Source: Hsuehochloa calcarea (lineage: Eukaryota > Streptophyta > Magnoliopsida > Poales > Poaceae). Taken from it: 64,000 bases of DNA. A program made the translations under genes and the position numbers. This document shows, in pieces, positions 56,839-64,000 of the stretch (positions are counted from its first letter, which is position 1; each line of letters opens with the position of its first letter). The DNA is taken from assembly GCA_036346395.1 (NCBI GenBank), contig CM070603.1, positions 22,353,045 to 22,417,044 of the forward strand, given 5' to 3'. The notes under the pieces were generated by a model. It searched no databases. It saw only the letters and a program-made list of their open reading frames with translations, and was not told the origin of the DNA.

Positions 56839-59800
56839 TGTCAGACCCCGGGCGTTGAATACCCGAAATCCTTGTGTGTGTACCGTACTAGTACCATGAT
56901 CAGTGGCTAGTACACATATCTATAACATTGGCATGCACATCCACACTCTGTCGTTTACATAGTTTAGAATAAAGGGCCGATAGGCCAAATAAAAGTTCAA
57001 GTATCAGAAGTAGCAACAGAAATCTAATAGATTAATAGGAAAAGTTCAGTGGCATGCCCATCCAAGCTCTCAGGCAACCCACAAGGAGTAAACCCTAGAA
57101 AGACCTGTCCCCATATCCCCCGGTACCAGGAGCGAAGATGGTGTCATCCAGCATGTGGTCATCCTCATGCTCTGAAGATTGAGTACATTACGTACTCATC
57201 AAGACTTGTAGTGTATCACAAAATTTATATATATGCATGGCTAACAAGGGAGGAGGCTCTATGCTACAAGTTGTTTTCAGCATTAAGCAAATTTTATTTG
57301 CAATATCAATATATAGTATTTTGAAACAGAAGTTTAAAGAGCAGTTAAATAGATAAAGAATCAACAAGCAAGTAACTTGATAAATAACAAATCACAACCC
57401 TCCTTGGCTGCGACCAACACCTTATTTTCGGCCATAAACATGGCACTCAATTCAAATATCATTAAAAATATCCATCCTAATTTTTCCAACAAACCCATTT
57501 TTTGTGAATATAGAAACTGTACCTATTAAGATGCACTAAGCACGCTCATGACCACAAGCACAGCAATTTAAAAAATTTACACTCTGCAGAGGTGTACAAC
57601 TTTACTCACAGTATACGAATTCTCTAGTTTATCTGGCATCCGTCGATGCCATCGCTCACGATATTTTAGTAAGTAGTCGAGAGCACGTAACGAAGTCTTT
57701 ACATCACCTAGTTTTAGCCATGCACTATCTCGGTTAATGAACATCCTCATTTCACCCGGTACACCCCCATCTTAGTGAGGCATTCACCGTTGTGTCAGAA
57801 GGCTTTGTTCCCAACGCCTCAGTGAAGGGAGCCCCTTCGAGCAATCACACATGCTCGCACTACTATAGCCTACCAATATGTAAGGCTAGTTTTTGATGAG
57901 TTAATTAGATAAGGTCGTCCCATACCAGCACATGTGGTTGTATGCTTATGTTTAGATAGGATTTACCGACATTCGGTCCTTAATTGACCTGGGAGAGGAT
58001 CTCCCCCTATCTACTTTTGAGATATGCCTATCATACTCCCTAGATTATAATATAACTCGCCCACGTCACAACCTAATTTTTATACACCTTTGGACCATCA
58101 TTTCAAAACCTCCCAAATTCATATTCAAAATTTCATCCATTTTTCAATTTTAGTAAATCTAGAGCCCGACTAAGTACTTGTGCGATATTCTCACTCGAAA
58201 TAAGTACTTGTGCGATATTCACACTCAAAATACCCAAATCAGCACCATCTATTGGCTAAACCATAACCTAATGGCTACAATAGTAAGGATACCATATTTC
58301 AAGGAGGGCCATGAATTGAATAGGAATATAACTACCGTTACCCTCGAATGTAGCAATTTTAAGCAAACATACACGCATGCACAATATAGTTTGCAAAAAA
58401 GTACAATAATTGCAATAATGGTATCAACATGGTAAAAGCAGGTGCTTACCTTGCTCTAGTATCTTAGAGTATGAGGATGGAGGATCGTCGAAAATTTCGT
58501 TCAAGGTATCGATGTCTATTCAAAAAGAGCATAGAGCAAATTAATTATAGAAAAATAATTTTAATAGAAAAAAATCCTAATATTTTTACATATTAAGGTA
58601 GATAATGATTCTATATGAATTTATAAAAAATATTAATTCAATTTGGAGTTCGTATGCAAAAGTTATTAGCGTTTTAATTTACTTCGGTTTGAAAATTCCA
58701 GAAAATAAGAAAAGAGTGGCGTCTAAAGCGTATTTTCCAAGGTTTAGTTTTCTAACAAAGAAAGCGTATTTTCCTCTGAGTTCTTCTAAGGCTTACACTT
58801 TTTAATAGGGAAAGCATATTTTCCTCTGAAATAAACGTGGTTTTTTCTAATTTTTTTGAATTTTATTAACTTACATATGGGGCATACTTGTTAGTAACTC
58901 ATATTTTTATTTTCTTGATATTATTTATAAAAACAGAAATAGTCCCACATGTCATAAATTCATTATTTATTAAATAATGATTAAAACTATTTTTAATTTT
59001 AAATAACTAATGGTTGGGGTCCACATGTCAGTCTCTCGGTTTTTAAATCATGTTTTAAAACCAAAAAATAGTGGGTGGTCTTACATGTGAGTGACTTATA
59101 TACAAATGTGTTTTAAATTAGATTTTTGATTAAGTTTTCAGGCTGTCCCTCCTATCATTGATTAGTTTTATTTAACCACTATTATTAGTGTTAAGCTAAT
59201 AATCAACCTAGTTGGTCCCACTATCAGCGAGGGAGAAGAGAAGGAAGCAGAGCTACACGCGGTTGAGCGCCATGGCGAGCTCGCTGGCGGCAAAGCAGAC
59301 CCGGAGAGTCTCGAGGGAGGGGAAAAATGGGCTACCCTCTCGACGGCGATCCCACCAGTGGTGGTGGAGGCTAGAGAGATGAATGGAGACGGTGCTACGC
59401 CGATGATAAGTTGCAGAGCTCCTCTGGTCCGAAATGACTTTCATGCATGGAGCAAATTGGTGGCGAAAGATGGTGCGCATTGGCTATAGAGAACAATTAT
59501 GATGCTATAGGCAGCGACTCAAGGACCAATGGTCACTAGAGCGACAATGATACCCTTTTCCACGGCGGCACTAGAGGCGGCCATGGTGAACTAGATGCTA
59601 CGCGAGCTAATCGTCCAAACTAATTTGTGCAAAAGCTTTGGGGACTACTAGAAGCTCACCAAGGTCCTCGATTGTGTCAAGGGGTGGCCGGAGAAGCTTG
59701 TCGACGTCGAACAGCGGCGGTGTGGAGGAGGCTCTCGATGTTGGTGCTTTGTGGCAATGAATATGCTACAATAAGTGTAGCATTAGCTAACTTGAGACCC

Positions 59801-60994
59801 TAGGATGGTGTAGGAGTGAGGAATCGGACGGGAACTCACCAGAGTGACGGTGAACAAAAAAGGAGTCGGTGGTGGCCGGATTTGGGGAAGAGCTCGATTT
59901 TGGTGATTCCCTGACATTGGGTCCATATTAAGCAAGGAAGAAGCATTAATGGAGTATGGAATACGATATGACGCGGTTAGGTAAGGTTCAAGCTCACTAG
60001 AGCGTTGGGAATGCGAATGTCCAAAACAGGGTGTGCGCCGGGGATGAACAAGATGATGACGCAATCATGCTATGGGGTTCTCAGAGCTACATCAAGCAAA
60101 GAAGGAATATTAGTGAGGTAAGGGGCGCATGGTGACGTGGGTGGCGAGTGCATGGAAACTCACCCGAGGCAAATGGGGGTGGAAGGCTTGCTTACTGGTG
60201 TTGCGAATGACGCTCTCGTTCCTAGTGAAGCAAAGCATGAGAAACTCTGATTCTTTGTGGAAAGAGAGAATGGCAAGCTGAGGAGCTCGTGATGTGGTGA
60301 GGGGCTTAAATTTGGCTGAGAATGGCATGAGAGATGCGGCGAGAAAATGGTGCAGCATACGGGTTTCTCGCGCCGAGCTTTGGTCTCAACGCCGACACAT
60401 GATAACGGCACATCAACGGGGAAGCTAGCATGAGTGATGGTAGGCAGAGGTGATGGGGGTAGTTGAGGCGTGAATACGGTGGGTAGCGGTCGTCAAAACC
60501 AACAAGTGAGCGACAGAGCGTGCTGGTTCGCGAAGGCGAAGCGAGGTGGAAGACAAGCTCGGATAGGTGGGCCTGGTGTGTTAGTGAGAGGGAGACATGG
60601 GGCGCTGGTGTGGGCTGGAGTGGGCGTAGTGGATTTAGGCTGGGCGAATTCGGCCCAATGGCTCGGTGGATTTCAAATTAAGTTTTGAATTTTCAAACTG
60701 GGTGATTATTGTTCGAATTTCTAAATGTAACAAATTAGATCCAAAAATTATGAATTTTTTATGTAGGCTCCTCACAAAATATGGTTCCTTGTGTAAATTG
60801 TTGAGGATTTTATCTCTTTTGTGAATTTCTCTAAAATTCTTACAATTTGCTGTTTGCGTGTAATTCACTATTTGATTTATGCAAAGGTTCAAAATCAAGC
60901 TAAAAATAGTTTTCCCACACAAAGACATGCTAGAAATTATTCTTCAATTTATTTTCATTATATTTTCCTAAAATGTGGTTTTTGGGATGTTACA
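56839..60994 (-). repeat. Minus-strand solo LTR of 4.16 kb (Del/Tekay-like)
   Basis: The plus strand starts TGTCAGACCCCGGG and ends TTTGGGATGTTACA. Flanks GATCA (56834-56838) and TATCA (60995-60999) are a 4-of-5 duplication. The Tat integrase frame resumes on the far side, proving insertion. Same end sequences as the solo LTRs at 22225-35226 and 41568-45648. The GC-rich middle (59230-60660) holds open frames that are not genes. No internal region. Confidence 0.85.
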
Positions 60995-61410
60995 TATCAC
61001 ACTTTTCATCATAGACTTTTTGGCCGCTTTAGTGGTTATCCCAGAAACGGGTTCGGCCTCGATCCATTTTGTGAACGTATCAACTACCAGAAAAGGTACT
61101 CGAGGCCACCTCGTGCCTTTGGGAATTGTCATAGGATATCTAGATACTAGATTGTGAAAGGCCAAGATTGAGGAATAGTTTGCAATGCTTGAGCCGGTCG
61201 GTGTATGTGCCTGCTATGAAATTGGCATTGTACATACTTAGTAACGAGCTCTTTAGCATCATGGAGGAATGTGGGCCAGTAAAAACCATGTCAAAAGGCC
61301 TTACCGACTAGGGTTCTGCAAGAGGCATGTGCCCGACAATTACCTCCGTGTATTTCGTTAAGGAGTTCGACCACTTCTTTCTACGATATACAACACATGA
61401 GCACCCCTTG
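60995..61410 (-). pseudogene. Tat integrase, N-terminal part
   Basis: The minus strand shows a decayed zinc-finger region (GFYWPTFLHDAKELV and a following CQF with one Cys changed to Tyr, about 61205-61290) and the core start FLVVDTFTKWIEAEPVSGIT (about 61030-61090). It ends at KSV I in front of the solo LTR, and the reading resumes at 56838. Confidence 0.82.
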
Positions 61411-61499
61411 AGTACCTCTCTTGTAGAGGACTTCTTGACCAAAGTATACATTTAGCCTTTTGGGATAGGCGATCAGCCTTGAGATCATCATCAGGTATT

Positions 61500-62135
61500 G
61501 TACCCTTCTGAAGATACTCATAGTTGGGATTCATTCAAGTATCCTCGTATTATAGAGAAGCTATCTCACTCGGAGGTGTCTCTGGATTTTCGACCAGAGA
61601 TGACTTTTGGAGTTATTCTAATAGGACTCCTCGTGGAACTGGTGATTGGGAAGAAGCTATTCGAGCTAAGTGGCCAGCAAGAAAGTTACCCTTTCTAGGG
61701 ATATATTGTACCTCAAGACCAATAAAGTGCCTTTCTAACTTCCTCACTTTCAATAAATATTGATACATGGTCGAATTAGAGAACCGATACTCCTTTCTGC
61801 CCTGATTCGCAAGTAACTGAGAATCAACTTTCATGAATAGTCGTAAAAATTATGAGTGCTTTCGCCTCTCAGAGGCCAGCCAGTAAACCCTTGTACTCTA
61901 CCACATTATTAGTAGTAGGGAAGTTTAAAATGGATAGTGTATTTTAAGGTTTCCCTGAGTGGAGAAACAAAGACCATCCCAGCACTGAGCCAGTTAAAGC
62001 TAAAGACCTGTCGAAGTACATAGTCCACTAGTCGTGAAAGTTGGGCTAAGGACCTTGAATTGGCTCAGGGTTTGTCCATTCGATGACAAAGTCTACCAAG
62101 ATCTGGGACTTCATGGTTGTTCGAGGCATGAGAGA
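61500..62135 (-). pseudogene. Tat RT-RNase H linker and RNase H
   Basis: The minus strand reads MKSQILVDFVIEWTN (about 62085-62130), then WTMYFDRS (about 62010-62035), a frameshifted middle with LKY-IH-type text, then DSQLLANQGRKEYRFSN, then VRKLERHFIGLEVQYIPRKG and ARIASSQSPVPRGV (61613-61830). This is the Tat-lineage RNase H, with two TAG stops in the linker and at least one frameshift. Confidence 0.85.
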
Positions 62136-62234
62136 CCATGTGAGAGGTCCTCCACTCTGAGTGATGAGTATTTGACAAGTGTGTTGATTAGATTGAGAGT
62201 TGAGGTTTTCGGTTTGGACTGTTTCTGGGCTGAG

Positions 62235-62570
62235 TCAGGGAAATCGGAACTACCGCTGTGTATGGAGCGGAAGTTCCGATTAATCGGAACTACCGGTGAT
62301 GGAAATAGGAACTTCCGATTTATCCGGTTTTGCTTTGGCCGAAGGAAATCGGAACTTCCGCACAAGGGTAGCGGAGTGTCCGATAATACCGACATTGAGT
62401 GTTCTCCGAGATATTAAATCGAATTAAATATCCGAAAGTCGGTTGTTCCGGATATCGGAAGTACCGCAGTTGTTGAGCGCGAACTTCCGATATTCCCGAT
62501 AAATCGCGGATAGTTCGAAATCGGAACTTCCGCGTGTTAAATCGCGAACTTCCGATTGTGTCCGAGCTCG
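62235..62570. repeat. Cluster of CGGAA-C-TTCCG near-palindromes
   Basis: About ten copies of CGGAACTTCCG or close variants (CGGAACTACCG, CGGAAGTTCCG, CGGAAGTACCG, GCGAACTTCCG), many preceded by AT and followed by AT, scattered at uneven spacing. Confidence 0.88.
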
Positions 62571-62934
62571 CGAGTAGAAGATTAAATTGTGATTTTGATT
62601 TTGTATGAGTTTGAGTCTTATACAATTGTTGATGCTATGATATTGTGCAATGCTATGTGATGTGTTTTTGTCTGTGTTGACTGCAGGGCATCAAGATGGA
62701 GTCGTGGCGAGACACGTGTACCGGACTAGGCGCAGGAGGCGTTGAGGTCAGAACGGTCGGGATGTGTCGAAGACGGCGTGAATCTTGAAGCGGTTGCGAG
62801 TCATGCACAACAAGGTGTACGGAGGCTTCGGTAAGGTGCGCAAGGGGCGAAGGGTCTTTTCGCAGCGGCAAAAGTGGAGGCGGTTCCGTTCGGATGTAGC
62901 GGGCTTAATGGGTTGGAGGCCCATTAGCAGAGGC

Positions 62935-62943
62935 TATAAATAG
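62935..62943 (+). promoter_or_regulatory. TATA box of the SIRE-like LTR
   Basis: TATAAATAG, followed by GGGAGAACCC, in the middle of the LTR where the U3/R boundary is expected. Confidence 0.7.
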
Positions 62944-63474
62944 GGGAGAACCCTGGGGTTAGGGTTAGACCTTTTGATACAAAATTAGGGTTAGCTCCAC
63001 CAAAAGGGTGTGTTTTGTTTTTTGAGTTTGTGGAGTTGATGAACTGAAACCTATTGTAATCTTTCCTCTTTGTGTTACCTCTGTAATCCATATTTCAATC
63101 CAATGAAATCTGAGGTTTTGATTACTTGATTTTGCAACTCTCTCTCTCTCTGTTCATGTTGAATATCTAGGGTTTTGGCATATCTTTTGCTTCGTTTTAT
63201 GAAATAGCATGAAACTTCATATCTAGAATCGTTTTGGTATTGCTATTACTTCCTCAAAGTTTCATGCTCTAAGAATCTGAGAATCTCGCTTATCATTGGT
63301 TTTGGTCTTTCTTGCCCCTTCTTCAAGAAATCCGTTTTTGGTTCGATTATTGAATCTTTGGTTGCAATTCTTCTCCATGAGGTCAAGAAGGTGTTTAGGA
63401 TGATGTCCTGTGAAACTTGACCAGAGAAGAGCATTCAAGATTTAGTTTTTGGATTTTTGAAGAGAAACCCGAGC

Positions 63475-63600
63475 GCACTGTTTCCGATTGTCCATAGCGG
63501 AACTACCGCAGGCGGAACTTCCGCACTGATTCCGGAACTACCGGAGTGCGGAAGTATGCACGGTAAAATCGAACGTCCGATATTTGTCGAAATACCGGAA
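63475..63600. repeat. Second cluster of the same near-palindrome
   Basis: At least five more copies (GCGGAACTACCGC, GCGGAACTTCCGC, CCGGAACTACCGG, GTGCGGAAGTATGC, AATACCGGAAT), about 900 bases after the first cluster. Confidence 0.85.
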
Positions 63601-63732
63601 TGTATGATTAGTTCTCTGATTTTGTTTTACTCTTCTTGAGAGGGTTTGTTGATCTTATTTAAATACAGTAAAGGGGAGTTCTTATTTTTAAGGCACCATT
63701 CACCCCCTCTGTTGCCATTTCGGTCCTTCAAT

Positions 63733-63745
63733 TGGTATCAGAGCC
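63733..63745 (+). other. Primer-binding site (tRNA-iMet type)
   Basis: TGGTATCAGAGCC two bases after the LTR end; an exact match to the usual plant copia primer site. Confidence 0.9.
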
Positions 63746-63786
63746 GGTTAGCTCTTCTTGATAGATCTTAACCGGTCGGTTGAGCC

Positions 63787-64000
63787 ATGGCAACGGACAA
63801 GTATTCCACCAAGCCTCCAGTTTTTGATGGTCTGGATTACCCCTTCTGGAAGAGCCGAATGGAAACTTACATCCAGGCTCAGGGGTATGCCATCTGGAGA
63901 AAGGTGAAGGTTAGATTTGCTGTTCCTGCCGATGAGAACATCAATGCTGGAAACATGGCCGATGTTGAGGCAAATGCTAAGGCAAGGAACATAATTATTC
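63787..64000 (+). CDS. SIRE/Maximus-like gag, N-terminus (cut by window edge)
   Basis: The ATG at 63787 follows the primer site by 41 bases and opens a clean frame to the window end (71 codons). It reads MATDKYSTKPPVFDGLDYPF, then WKSRMETYIQAQGYAIW. The PPVFDGxxYxxWKxRM pattern is the usual start of gag in SIRE/Maximus copia elements. No stop or frameshift is seen in the visible part, unlike every other retroelement gag here, so this element may be the least decayed in the window. Confidence 0.85.
   Translation, partial: MATDKYSTKPPVFDGLDYPFWKSRMETYIQAQGYAIWRKVKVRFAVPADENINAGNMADVEANAKARNIII

Larger units (their letters stand above)
53599..62140 (-). mobile_element. Ty3/gypsy Tat-type element (RIRE2/Grande-like), 3' half, interrupted
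   Basis: On the minus strand, from right to left: RT-RNase H linker and RNase H (62135-61500), integrase zinc finger and core (61400-60995, continuing 56838-56380), a long 3' internal region, an ORF antisense to the element (54706-55373), a polypurine tract (54285-54303) and a 3' LTR (about 53599-54281). A solo LTR (56839-60994) splits the integrase and a copia LTR cuts off the upstream part at 62141. Gag, protease and most RT are outside the window or lost. The added antisense ORF between pol and 3' LTR and the RNase H sequence type both point to the Tat lineage. Confidence 0.8.
62141..63730 (+). repeat. 5' LTR of the SIRE/Maximus-like element
   Basis: About 1.59 kb, ending GGTCCTTCA. It contains clusters of short near-palindromes (62235-62570 and 63475-63600) and a TATA box at 62935. 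Confidence 0.7.
62141..64000 (+). mobile_element. Ty1/copia SIRE/Maximus-like element, 5' end
   Basis: The 5' LTR (about 62141-63730), primer site and gag start run off the right edge. The LTR cuts into the Tat element. The left LTR end is TGAGAGG at 62141 or TGTGAGAGG at 62139; without the far end a TSD cannot choose. Confidence 0.75.

Noticed and set aside
59253..60688. Host gene in the GC-rich block
   Set aside because: Lies inside the solo LTR 56839-60994; frames are short, on both strands, and lack motifs.
62235..62570. Heat-shock elements (GAAnnTTC)
   Set aside because: The motif has only one base between GAA and TTC, so the spacing is wrong.
1..64000. CRISPR array, rRNA, tRNA or bacterial operon
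   Set aside because: Repeats are TE-derived and irregular; no spacer structure, rRNA motif or tRNA cloverleaf was noticed; primer sites only mimic tRNA-Met complement.

Overview
This is a plant nuclear window, almost certainly from a grass (Poaceae). It is built mainly of nested LTR retrotransposons of grass type (Ty3/gypsy Tekay/Del-like and Tat-like; Ty1/copia Tork-like and SIRE/Maximus-like). They surround one apparently intact host gene with plant GT-AG introns, an FT-like PEBP gene. No bacterial signatures, CRISPR arrays, rRNA or tRNA genes were seen. All identifications are from reading translations and repeat ends by eye; no search was run.

Layout. 1-250: end of a gypsy integrase on the minus strand. 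2971-3820: copia RNase H remnant plus start of its 3' LTR. About 4440-5832: a Helitron-like element on the minus strand carrying intron-containing fragments of two unrelated host genes (PRA1 family and BRAP2/BRIZ family). 7649-17724: a complete 10.1 kb LTR element on the minus strand with 3.67 kb LTRs and an ACTAT target-site duplication (TSD); it has only a broken gag and no pol. 19309-20665: a hAT deletion derivative with an 8-bp TSD. 20957-21100: a MITE. 21250-35695: a copia gag split by a Del-type solo LTR (22225-35226), which is itself split by a full-length Tekay-like gypsy element (24052-33817, TSD TTAGG). 35696-38724: LTR remnants and the terminal part of a CACTA element. 38740-46338: a plus-strand solo LTR (TSD CCTTT) split by a minus-strand solo LTR (41568-45648, TSD GACTC).

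47029-48559: the FT-like gene on the minus strand, four exons of 192, 62, 41 and 227 bp, 173 residues, no internal stop. A TATA-like box lies about 100 bp upstream of its ATG, and a Ty1/copia element (48927-53506) begins 367 bp upstream of that ATG. 53599-62140: a Tat-type gypsy element on the minus strand with an extra ORF antisense to it; its integrase is split by a third solo LTR (56839-60994). 62141-64000: LTR and gag start of a SIRE/Maximus-like copia element, running off the window, whose LTR carries dense clusters of a short near-palindrome.

How it fits together. Most sequence is selfish DNA in layers up to three deep, and the layers give a relative insertion order. The FT-like gene is the only reading frame I would call a functional host gene. 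The PRA1 and BRAP2 pieces are captured, decayed copies. Boundaries supported by TSDs or by reading frames that resume across an insertion are given to the base; others are approximate and marked so.
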